Positions 52,073 to 59,884 of a DNA stretch of 64,000 bases are shown here, in pieces. The position numbers and the translations under genes are program-made. Within the stretch, counting starts at the first letter, position 1, and the number at the start of each line of letters is the position of its first letter. A model generated the notes under the pieces. That model searched no databases, had not been told where the DNA came from, and was given only the letters and a program-made list of their open reading frames with translations. Source of the DNA: Anaerolineae bacterium (lineage in GTDB: Bacteria > Chloroflexota > Anaerolineae > Aggregatilineales > Phototrophicaceae). The stretch covers positions 620,001-684,000 of the forward strand of contig JAJEBY010000003.1 in the NCBI GenBank assembly GCA_022822305.1, given 5' to 3'.

Positions 52073-53518
52073 TTATACGTTGACACCCTCCAATTGTAGA
52101 TACTTCGCTTGCGGGATGTGCTCGATCAGCCGCATGCCTTTCCAGGCAGCGAATTCCATCAGCTCATCGGTGACATCGCCTTGCCCGACGGCGAAATGAT
52201 GTTCGTGCCCGCGCACAGTCAAAGTGTTGATCAAATCCATCAGCGAAATTGCTTCTTTGTTAAGCTCAAATTCGGCGAACCAGCCGCGCGTACCATCGAA
52301 GCCCTTCTTCTCGTGCTCGATGATATCGGCGCGAATCACCAACAGACTGCTGCCGTCATCGCCGATATAGCTGACGGTCGTCGGCTGCGGCGCGAAGACT
52401 TGATCGCCGGCCACGCCATAGGGCCCATCGTCGGCCTTGCGCCCCAGCGTGACATGATCGACCCATTTGATGCCATCGTCATTGGCGAAGTGCCGCGGCG
52501 AAACGCCGCAATGCCACATCAGCATGGCATTGGTCTGCGGGTCAAGCGCGGTCATATCCAGCAGCGTCGACGAGCCCTCGCGACCGGTCAAGACATTGAG
52601 CAGGTACATGCTCGCCGCCCCCAGCACATCGCCCTCGCAAGACACCGCCATGCCATCCTCGCTGCCCAGCCAGCTATATGCCATGCAAGGCGCCACCTGA
52701 TAGTAATACTGAATGTTGGACCAGCATTGCATGGCCAGCGCGTCATAATCAAATTCATCCGCAAGGTCGCGCAGCGCCAGATACAGGCGCGTCACGCGAT
52801 CAAAAGCGCTATTTTCGCTGACCGTGATCGCGCTCGCGGCGGATTTGATTTCCTTGACCGTCGCCTGCACCGGCTGCGGATCGTAGGCTTTTGCGCGCTG
52901 CACCAATTCGCCCAGCTCATGCGGTAGCACGGTTATGCCCATACGGCTCCGCAGCAGGCGTTCATCGAAGATCATGTCGTGGAAGCCGGGCGACAAATTG
53001 CCGATCCAGCCGATGCGCGCGCGCTCGATATTCTTGACGGCGGTCAGCGCGCGTACCGTCACCGCGAAGCGCTCGCGAAATTCGGCGGTCTCGACATGCC
53101 CGTAGAACCACTTAAACGGGATATTCTCGTGCTTCAGATAACGCTTCAAAATCGAGGCGAAGTGGCTCATGGAAACGACCGAGTGAATCTTGATCTCGCC
53201 CTCTTGTTCGGGATCGGGCGTCGCCCATAAACCCAGGCGCGGCGCCGCCCGCACCAGCGGCAGCAACTGCTCGCCCATGCTGCAAGCCGCCGTCTGCAGG
53301 AGCAAGAAATCGACCTGGCTCTCGCGCAGGAATTCGGTAGCCCGCACCGATGCCTCTTCCGTCATCACTTCCTCGGCCACGGCGATCAATTCAAAGTCGA
53401 GTTCGGCAGCCAGCCCTTCCAGTCCGGTAATCGACCGCGGACGCTGATTGTATTCGCCGGCGAAATAAGACGAGATTGATGTGCCGATATACCCCACGCG
53501 CAATTTGTGCTTTGCCAT
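52073..53518 (-). CDS. L-fucose/L-arabinose isomerase-like protein
   Basis: Sugar isomerase of the FucI/AraA-like group, 481 aa. The N-terminal Rossmann-like domains include VDFLLLQTAACSMGEQLLPL. The metal-site region has MAVSCEGDVLGAASMYLLN (Glu and Asp ligands) and MLMWHCGVSPRHF (His ligand). The ATG at 53518 shares one base with the DhaL stop and has GAGGG upstream, so coupling is likely. With DhaL and DhaK ahead, it probably makes a ketose that the kinase phosphorylates. The C-terminus may be cut short by a frameshift. Confidence 0.85.
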   Translation of the reverse strand: MAKHKLRVGYIGTSISSYFAGEYNQRPRSITGLEGLAAELDFELIAVAEEVMTEEASVRATEFLRESQVDFLLLQTAACSMGEQLLPLVRAAPRLGLWATPDPEQEGEIKIHSVVSMSHFASILKRYLKHENIPFKWFYGHVETAEFRERFAVTVRALTAVKNIERARIGWIGNLSPGFHDMIFDERLLRSRMGITVLPHELGELVQRAKAYDPQPVQATVKEIKSAASAITVSENSAFDRVTRLYLALRDLADEFDYDALAMQCWSNIQYYYQVAPCMAYSWLGSEDGMAVSCEGDVLGAASMYLLNVLTGREGSSTLLDMTALDPQTNAMLMWHCGVSPRHFANDDGIKWVDHVTLGRKADDGPYGVAGDQVFAPQPTTVSYIGDDGSSLLVIRADIIEHEKKGFDGTRGWFAEFELNKEAISLMDLINTLTVRGHEHHFAVGQGDVTDELMEFAAWKGMRLIEHIPQAKYLQLEGVNV

Positions 53519-54147
53519 TATTCCCTCGTTTCCCACCACATTTGAACTGCCTCAAACATCAGGGCGATAGTGGTCGCGCCGGCATCTTGATGACCGATGC
53601 TTCGCTCGCCCAGGAACTTGGCCCGCCCCTGCCGCGCGATCATGGCCGCGCTCGCTTCGGCGCCGGCGCGCGCAGCTTCTGCCGCGGCCGGCCAGGCGCC
53701 TGAAAAATCATCGCTTGCCGCGAACGCGTCTACCGCCGGCTGCAGGGCATCGACCATGGTTTTGTCGCCTACTCCCGCCTTGCCCCGCGCTTTGACGCCA
53801 TCCAGCCCGGCCCGCCACATCGCCTCGACATCCAGTTTTGTCAACGCGCCTTTGCCGCGCGCTGGCGCGACCCCTTTGAGAAACAGCGTGCCAAAAAGCG
53901 CGCCCGATGCCCCGCCCATGCCATTCATCAAGGCCTTCGCCGTCGCCAGCCAGATTTCCGCCGGTTCCGGTTGATCAAGCACGGCGATCTGTTCGACAGC
54001 CAGCGCGAACGCTGCGGAGATGCTCGTCCCGTGATCGCCATCGCCCAGCTTGGCATCCAGCCGATTCAAGCGCTCGCGCCCCTCGCCAACCCGGCGCGCC
54101 ACCGCCGCGATCAGCTCGGCCACTTCCGCGGATCCAATGTGACTCAT
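53518..54147 (-). CDS. dhaL-like: Dihydroxyacetone kinase-type subunit L (DAK2 domain)
   Basis: 209 aa, the usual DhaL length. The Mg-nucleotide motif is LDAKLGDGDHGTS near the N-terminus, followed by GMGGASGALFGTLF and GVGDKTMVDAL. Its ATG overlaps the DhaK stop in ATGA. DhaL binds the nucleotide that phosphorylates the substrate held by DhaK. No DhaM (phosphotransfer) gene is present here, so an ATP-dependent two-subunit kinase is more likely than a PTS-driven one. Confidence 0.92.
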   Translation of the reverse strand: MSHIGSAEVAELIAAVARRVGEGRERLNRLDAKLGDGDHGTSISAAFALAVEQIAVLDQPEPAEIWLATAKALMNGMGGASGALFGTLFLKGVAPARGKGALTKLDVEAMWRAGLDGVKARGKAGVGDKTMVDALQPAVDAFAASDDFSGAWPAAAEAARAGAEASAAMIARQGRAKFLGERSIGHQDAGATTIALMFEAVQMWWETRE

Positions 54148-55154
54148 GCTTGTTTCATATAAGCGCCATTGGCCGGCGCATCCCAGAGCGCCTTCATTTC
54201 CACATCGACGCGACAGAGCGATAAGGCGAATCCGGCCATTTCCTGCGTGGTGGCATAGGGCCCGATCCACGAGCCGTAGACGCGAATACCCGCTTCAGCC
54301 AGCGCTTCGGCGGCGCGGCGGTACAAGATGAAAAGCTCCATCAAGGTCATGCTGCCGCTGTTATTGAGCAGCACCAGCACCTCGTCGCCGGCCGCAAACG
54401 GCAAGTCTTCCAGAATCGGCGGCAGCATCAGATCAATCGTCGCGTCAGCGCCCAGCGCTTTCTGCCGCCCCATGCCCATCTCGCCATGCAGACCCATGCC
54501 GATTTCCATCTCATCTTCGGGCATCTCGAACATGACTTCGCCGGTGATCGGGCTCGCGCAGGAACTCAGCGACATTGCCAGGCTGCGCGTATTGTCGCGT
54601 ACTTTCTCCGCTAGCGCTTTGGCCGCCGCCAGATCGCCGTCGCCTTCGCAAAAGGCGCCCAGCATCTTCCAGACAAAAAAGAGTCCGGCCGTGCCTCGGC
54701 GTTCGCTTTCTCGGCCTTTGGGCGCGCTGGAAATATCATCGTAGAGCACAACCATCTCCACGTCCGTGATGCCCTCGGCTTCGCATAACTCGAGCGCCAG
54801 CTCGGCATTCAGCAGATCGCCGGCGTGATGCGACACGCAAACCAGCACGCCGCCGCCGCAATCGGCCGCGCGGATGCCGTCCACGATGCGTTCCGGTCCC
54901 GGCGCCGTGAAAATCTCGCCCGCGATATTGACATCGAACAAGCCCTCGCCGATCCAGCCAATCATGGCCGGTTCGTGGCCGCTGCCGTTGCCGATCACCA
55001 AGCCGACCTTGCCCGCGGCTTTGGGCTGCGCGCGCACGACCAAGCCATTGTCGGTCAAGCGCGCGACATCGCCGTAGGCGGCGCAGAATCCTTCCAGCAT
55101 TTCGCCCAGAATGTCTTCCGGACGGTTGATCAGTTTGTGCTTTCGCGCGCTCAT
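54144..55154 (-). CDS. dhaK-like: Dihydroxyacetone kinase-type subunit K (DAK1 domain)
   Basis: 336 aa. The substrate-binding residues are visible: H60 in GNGSGHEPA and the covalent-substrate His H223 in MGLHGEMGM; the usual HGEPG is HGEMG here. The ATG at 55154 has GGAAGG four nt upstream and is preferred to the TTG before it. It is followed by DhaL and the FucI/AraA-like isomerase in overlapping frames. DAK-type kinases also act on erythrulose or apulose, and with an isomerase partner such a ketose is more likely than dihydroxyacetone (inference). Confidence 0.92.
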   Translation of the reverse strand: MSARKHKLINRPEDILGEMLEGFCAAYGDVARLTDNGLVVRAQPKAAGKVGLVIGNGSGHEPAMIGWIGEGLFDVNIAGEIFTAPGPERIVDGIRAADCGGGVLVCVSHHAGDLLNAELALELCEAEGITDVEMVVLYDDISSAPKGRESERRGTAGLFFVWKMLGAFCEGDGDLAAAKALAEKVRDNTRSLAMSLSSCASPITGEVMFEMPEDEMEIGMGLHGEMGMGRQKALGADATIDLMLPPILEDLPFAAGDEVLVLLNNSGSMTLMELFILYRRAAEALAEAGIRVYGSWIGPYATTQEMAGFALSLCRVDVEMKALWDAPANGAYMKQA

Positions 55155-55172
55155 CAAACCTTCCCCGAATCC

Positions 55173-55688
55173 CTAGTCAGCTACAAAATGCATCAGATGA
55201 ATCGGATGCTGCACAGGCCCGTCGTTGTAGGCGACGCGCACACGCATCCCAAACCGCAACTGATCGAGTGGCGCTTTGAGCAAATGCGGAAAAAGCGTAT
55301 CGGCGCCATCCAGCAATACGTAGGCCAGAATATACGGCGTCTCCAGCGCGCGGACATCGTCATTGCTGCCGGGAGAGAAATGCAGAACGGACCAGGTCTT
55401 TAACTCGCCCGCGCCCGACAATTCTACCCAGTCCGTGACCGCCAGGCAATTTGCGCAAAGCGGGCGCGGCGGCGCATAAACCTTGTTGCAGCCAGGGCAG
55501 CCGGTCGCCATGAAACGGCGCTTCTCCAGCTCGATGAAGAAGCGCGAATATTTGCCCAGGCTGTATTTGTACGATTGCGTCAACTCGAGCGTGATGCGCT
55601 CCACCTGCCGAAACTGCGCCCACACATCGTCGTCCGCGACCGCCTCCGGAATCTCGATATCGATCTTGCTGGAAACTTTGTCTGCCAT
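55173..55688 (-). CDS. DUF35 / Zn-ribbon OB-fold protein
   Basis: 171 aa. The rubredoxin-like zinc ribbon has C64, C67, C78 and C81 (CPGC...CANC). It is followed by an OB fold with GELKTWSVLHFSPG. An N-terminal helical extension of ~55 residues is present. The ATG at 55688 follows the thiolase-like stop by 2 nt. Proteins of this kind form complexes with SCP2-type thiolases or Ltp aldolases and channel CoA intermediates. Confidence 0.92.
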   Translation of the reverse strand: MADKVSSKIDIEIPEAVADDDVWAQFRQVERITLELTQSYKYSLGKYSRFFIELEKRRFMATGCPGCNKVYAPPRPLCANCLAVTDWVELSGAGELKTWSVLHFSPGSNDDVRALETPYILAYVLLDGADTLFPHLLKAPLDQLRFGMRVRVAYNDGPVQHPIHLMHFVAD

Positions 55689-55690
55689 GG

Positions 55691-56893
55691 TCAGTCTTGC
55701 CGCTCGAAGATATTCACTACGCTGATGCTGGCGATGCCGGCGTGAGTGTCGGTCATTCCGCGTTTGGCGTCTTTGACCTGCCGGCGCGGATCGACTTCGC
55801 CCCACAATTGCTGCGCGATTTCAATCGCCTGCAGGATGCCCGTCGCCCCCACCGGCGCCCCCCGCCCCAGCAAGCCGCCGCTGGTATTCACCGGCAGCTG
55901 TCCGTCCAGATCAAATGCGCCATCGGCCACAGCCGGTCCGCCCTGCCCCGACGCCGCCAAACCGAGATCTTCAACGGCCTGGATTTCCACGCCACTGTAG
56001 CTGTCGTAAAGTTCCGCCACATCAATTTGGCTCAGCGGATCGCTGATCCCGGCCGCGGCGTACGCTTGACCCGCGGCTTCTCGCTTGGCGCGGAAATTGC
56101 TGATGTGGGGATAGCGATCACCCAGCCGCATGGTATCCGTGCCACAGCCGGTCGCCACAAAATTGACTCTTGGGCGTTCTATGAAGCTGGGACAATGCGC
56201 CTTCGCCCAGTCTTCGCTGGACAGCAGCATACAAGCCGCGCCGTCACTGAGCAGGCTGCAATCCAGCAGCTTGTATGGCTCCGCCACCGGACGCGAGTTC
56301 AATACGTCTTCAATGGTCAAATCCATCGGCTTTTGCGCGATCGGGTTGTAACCCGCCTGGCGACGGTTGCGCGCCGCCACGTGCGCAAAGTGCTCCTCGC
56401 GCGTGCCATACTGCTCCATATGCGCGCGAATCATGGCCGCGTAAAAGCCGGTATAGTTGCCGCCGACCATCATTTCCCAATCGACATCGGCCGATAGGGC
56501 AAAAAGCTGATTCGCCGTCCTGGAGGAGACGCCGCGGCCATTTTTCTCGCAGCCATACACGAGTATGGATTCACACAGACCGCTCTGCAGATAAGCCCAG
56601 GCCGTTCGCAGCGCCAGCGCGCCGGTCGCGCCGCCGCCTTCGATACGCACATTCGGCTTGGGAATCATGCCGATGGTATCGTGAAGGACCGCCCCCAGCG
56701 TCATCTGCAGGTTGAAGTGATCGCTTTCATAGCTGGCGAGACCCTGCTCAACCGCGGATAAATCGCCCATGCCGGCATCGGCCAGGCAATTCAAGACCGC
56801 CTCTGTCATCAGATCGCGGATATTGCAGCCGCGATGTTCCGATGCGATCTTGGTGCTGCCGACGGCGGCAACCACCGGTGTAGCGGACTTCAT
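55691..56893 (-). CDS. Thiolase-like (SCP2/Ltp-type) protein lacking the nucleophilic Cys and the His
   Basis: Thiolase-fold protein of 400 aa. The nucleophile position in RIEGGGATGALAL is G88 where thiolases have Cys, and the C-terminal GHP motif is changed to GAP in LLGRGAPVGATG. The rest of the fold is conserved (LVYGCEKN, VAELYDSYSGVEIQAVEDLG, VNTSGGLL). This matches thiolase-like aldolases such as Ltp2, which also pair with DUF35 and use tyrosines; two Tyr lie in LYDSYS. The start at 56893 fits the family N-terminus; an in-frame GTG at 56968 is possible. Confidence 0.88.
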   Translation of the reverse strand: MKSATPVVAAVGSTKIASEHRGCNIRDLMTEAVLNCLADAGMGDLSAVEQGLASYESDHFNLQMTLGAVLHDTIGMIPKPNVRIEGGGATGALALRTAWAYLQSGLCESILVYGCEKNGRGVSSRTANQLFALSADVDWEMMVGGNYTGFYAAMIRAHMEQYGTREEHFAHVAARNRRQAGYNPIAQKPMDLTIEDVLNSRPVAEPYKLLDCSLLSDGAACMLLSSEDWAKAHCPSFIERPRVNFVATGCGTDTMRLGDRYPHISNFRAKREAAGQAYAAAGISDPLSQIDVAELYDSYSGVEIQAVEDLGLAASGQGGPAVADGAFDLDGQLPVNTSGGLLGRGAPVGATGILQAIEIAQQLWGEVDPRRQVKDAKRGMTDTHAGIASISVVNIFERQD

Positions 56894-56992
56894 GACTTCA
56901 CCCGCTGCCCGGCGCAACGGCTCGTGCTGCCATAGAGTTGGCGATTGAGCAAAGAAACAGTCTTTCACAAACGGCGGCTAAATATGCCGCAG

Positions 56993-57021
56993 AGCATAAC
57001 CAATCATCATATCAACGTCAA
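56993..57021 (-). promoter_or_regulatory. Strong candidate sigma70-type promoter for the thiolase-like/DUF35/Dha operon
   Basis: On the minus strand: TTGACG (57021-57016), 17-nt spacer, TATGCT (56998-56993). It predicts a leader of about 95 nt. The remaining divergent spacer (57022-57320) shows nothing else recognisable. Confidence 0.55.
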
Positions 57022-57320
57022 CCAACCATACGCCCCGCGCGGAGCTGCGGCAGCGGCGCATCAGAAATCGGTCTACCACCGTCGGCTTTACTTATGCAAC
57101 AATAGATGACGGCTATCATGACCTGATTAGCCAACGCATTTGTGGAGTAAGTGGCTATGGCCGCGACGCGTGATTCCATCCGTCAGCGCCGTGAACGTCC
57201 GTTGGCGCCGCCGATACGATAAGACTCAATGACCTGTGCCGCGCGCCTTCACGAGCGGACCTCCTTGCCGGCGACTCCACCATCTTTTTCCGCATCCCAT
57301 GAGAAAGGAAATCATCCATC

Positions 57321-58871
57321 GTGAAGAAACAGACCACCGCACCTACGAACAGCCCTTCTCGCCGCGAGTTTCTGCAAGTCTTCGCTGCCGGCGCCGCCGC
57401 CGCTGTAGGCACAATCGCCCTCGAATTCGCTCCGCTGGCCCATATCGCCCGCGCGCAAGCCGACAATACCTTGCGGGTGGCCTGGCTCACACCGGCCACG
57501 CTCGATCCGCGTTCCGCCTCCGGCGATGCCGAAATCGCCGTCTTGAACGCCGTCTATGATTATCTGATCGAAACGGATGCCGCCGCCAACCTCGTGCCGC
57601 GGCTGGCCGCTAGCTGGGACCTCAGCGATGACGGCTTGACCTATACCTTGCAAATCCGCGATGACGCCACCTGGCACGACGGCAGCGCCGTTACCGTCGA
57701 TGACGTGTTGTGGACGATTCAGTGGCATCAAGATTCAGAAAGCACCGTGGCAAGTTTGCTGTCGTCGGTCGAGTCAGTCGCCGCCGGCGAAGGCAACAGC
57801 CTGGTCGTCAGCCTGAGCGAGCCCAATCCGGATTTCCTCTACAACCTCACCGACAACAAGTTCGTCATTCTCAAAGCCGACTCCGAGAACATCGGCGAGG
57901 CCTTCAATGGCTCCGGTCCCTTCATCCTGGAAGAGATGATCCCCGGCGACCGCGCCATCCTCAGCGCCAACGCTAACTATTGGGGAGGCGCGCCAGCAAT
58001 CGACCGCCTCGAATTCATCTACTTTGATGATCAACAAGCGGGCATCGCCGCCGTGCAGGGCGGCTCCGCCGACGGCATCCTGCGCATGGACAATCCCAGC
58101 TTCCTCGCCTTCAGCGGCGATGTCAATTTCAACGCCGTCGACATTCCCACCAGCGGCCACCATCTGGCGCGCATCCGCGCCGATCGCGCGCCGGGCAATG
58201 ATGTGCGCGTGCGACAGGCATTCAAATTGGCCACCGACCGCCAAGCCATCTGGGAGCGCGTGCAGCTGGGATTCGGCGCGCTCGGCAAGGATTCGCCAAT
58301 CGGTCCCGCCTTCGGACAATACTTCCTGGCCGATGCCGAGCCGCCCGCGCGTGATACCGAAGCCGCCGCCGCGCTGCTGGCGGAAGCCGGCTACAGCGAC
58401 GGCCTGGATATGACCTTGCACGTGCCCAACAGCGGCAGCTGGCCCGATCTGGCGCAAGCGCTCGCCGCTCAATGGGAGCCCGCCGGCATCCGCGTCGAAA
58501 TCCAACTGGAAGACGAAAACAGCTATTGGGTGGAAGACTGGATGCAAGTGGATCTCGGCGTGACCGGCTGGGGCGCGCGTCCCACCGCCCAGCTCTATCT
58601 CGATCTCGCCTATCATTCGGAAGCGCCCTGGAACGAATCGCACTATAGCGATGCGCGAGTAGACGAATTGATCGAGCTGGCCCGCTCCTCGTTTGATGAA
58701 GCTGAGCGCACCGCCGCCTACCATGAGATCCAGCAGATCCTGCTCGATACCGGTCCGGTGGTCGTGCCCTATTTCTTCGCCCAATTCATGGTGCTGGCTG
58801 GGCACGTCAGCGGCGTCGCCTTGCACCCCTTTGCCGGCCGCACCAACTTCAACAACGCGTCGCTCGGCTAG
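57321..58871 (+). CDS. Tat-exported solute-binding protein, ABC SBP family 5
   Basis: 516 aa. The Tat signal has SRREFLQVFAAGAAAA and ends ARA-QAD. Family-5 features: TPATLDPRSASGDAEIAVLN, IRDDATWHDGSAVTVDDV and NDVRVRQAFKLATDRQA. The start is a GTG at 57321, with AAAGGA 10 nt upstream. It is the receptor for the Dpp-type operon that follows and a close paralogue of the broken gene at 7231-8775. Tat export suggests it folds in the cytoplasm, perhaps with its ligand or a cofactor. Confidence 0.93.
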   Translation: MKKQTTAPTNSPSRREFLQVFAAGAAAAVGTIALEFAPLAHIARAQADNTLRVAWLTPATLDPRSASGDAEIAVLNAVYDYLIETDAAANLVPRLAASWDLSDDGLTYTLQIRDDATWHDGSAVTVDDVLWTIQWHQDSESTVASLLSSVESVAAGEGNSLVVSLSEPNPDFLYNLTDNKFVILKADSENIGEAFNGSGPFILEEMIPGDRAILSANANYWGGAPAIDRLEFIYFDDQQAGIAAVQGGSADGILRMDNPSFLAFSGDVNFNAVDIPTSGHHLARIRADRAPGNDVRVRQAFKLATDRQAIWERVQLGFGALGKDSPIGPAFGQYFLADAEPPARDTEAAAALLAEAGYSDGLDMTLHVPNSGSWPDLAQALAAQWEPAGIRVEIQLEDENSYWVEDWMQVDLGVTGWGARPTAQLYLDLAYHSEAPWNESHYSDARVDELIELARSSFDEAERTAAYHEIQQILLDTGPVVVPYFFAQFMVLAGHVSGVALHPFAGRTNFNNASLG

Positions 58872-58906
58872 TGATTCCGCCGTTTCTGCTCCGGAAGCGC
58901 CATCGT

Positions 58907-58937
58907 CAATCCCTCCCGCCTAGCGCGCGAGGGATTG
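58907..58937. repeat. Hairpin between the Tat SBP and DppC-like genes
   Basis: CAATCCCTC (58907-58915) and GAGGGATTG (58929-58937), perfect arms, 13-nt loop, no T-run. Same SBP-permease position as elsewhere. Confidence 0.7.
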
Positions 58938-58960
58938 GCGGCGGCCGCTAAATCAGGCCG

Positions 58961-59884
58961 ATGAACGTGCTTCCAATCGGCCAGCGCATCACGGCCTCGC
59001 TACAGATGATAAAGGCGCTGCTGCGGCAGCCGGCTTCAGCCCTCGGCACGCTGATCGCCGCATTCTTCCTCTTCCTGGCGCTCTTCGGGGGCCAGCTGGC
59101 GCCCTACCCCAACCCCAACGATCAAAGTCATAATGCGCGCGTGTCGCCGACCCTGGACATTGGATCGCTGCAATTTGGGGAACATCCCTTTGGCACCGAT
59201 CGCCTGGGACGCGATGTCTACAGCCGCGTGATTCTGGGCGCCAGCAGCATCTTTCGCATCGCCGGCCTGGGCACGCTGTTCAGCGTCCTGATCGGCTCGG
59301 CGCTGGGTCTGCTCATGGGTTATCGCGGCGGCATGTTCGACGAAATCACGGGTCGCGTCATTGACGCGCTGATGGCCATCCCGGCCCTGCTGCTGGCGCT
59401 GGTGATGGTCGGCATCATTCGCAATATGGATTTCGACATCGGCAGTTGGCAGGCTGAGCTGTCGAACAACGTCGTCCTCCTGGTCATCGCCGTTTTGTAT
59501 GTGCCGGTCGTCGCCCGCGTCGCCCGCAGCGCCACCCTCGATATCAAGACCCGCGAGTTCGTGGAAGCCGCTGAAATCCGCGGCGAAACTACCGCCTACA
59601 TTCTCTTTCGCGAGATCTTGCCCTCGGTGATACCCGCGCTGGTGGTGGAAGCGTCGCTGCGCTTCTCCTATGCCATCTTCCTGGTGGCTTCGCTCGGATT
59701 CCTGGGTTTCGGCGCTCGCCCGCCCTCGCCCGACTGGGGATTGATGGTCAACGAAAACCGCGGCGGCTACTATCAGTTGACGCCTTGGGCGCTGGAGTTC
59801 CCCGCGCTGGCGATCGCCATCTTGGTCATCGCCGTCAATCTCATGTCCGACGGCATTCGCCGCGCCGTGCAAAAGAGCGCCTGA
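58961..59884 (+). CDS. Dpp/Opp-type ABC transporter permease, DppC-like
   Basis: 307 aa, six spans, with EHPFGTDRLGRDVYSRVILG after the first span and the loop REFVEAAEIRGETTAYILFR. The DppC-like gene comes before DppB here, with the fused ATPase between them, an unusual order. Its TGA shares one base with the ATPase ATG (TGATG). Confidence 0.94.
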   Translation: MNVLPIGQRITASLQMIKALLRQPASALGTLIAAFFLFLALFGGQLAPYPNPNDQSHNARVSPTLDIGSLQFGEHPFGTDRLGRDVYSRVILGASSIFRIAGLGTLFSVLIGSALGLLMGYRGGMFDEITGRVIDALMAIPALLLALVMVGIIRNMDFDIGSWQAELSNNVVLLVIAVLYVPVVARVARSATLDIKTREFVEAAEIRGETTAYILFREILPSVIPALVVEASLRFSYAIFLVASLGFLGFGARPPSPDWGLMVNENRGGYYQLTPWALEFPALAIAILVIAVNLMSDGIRRAVQKSA

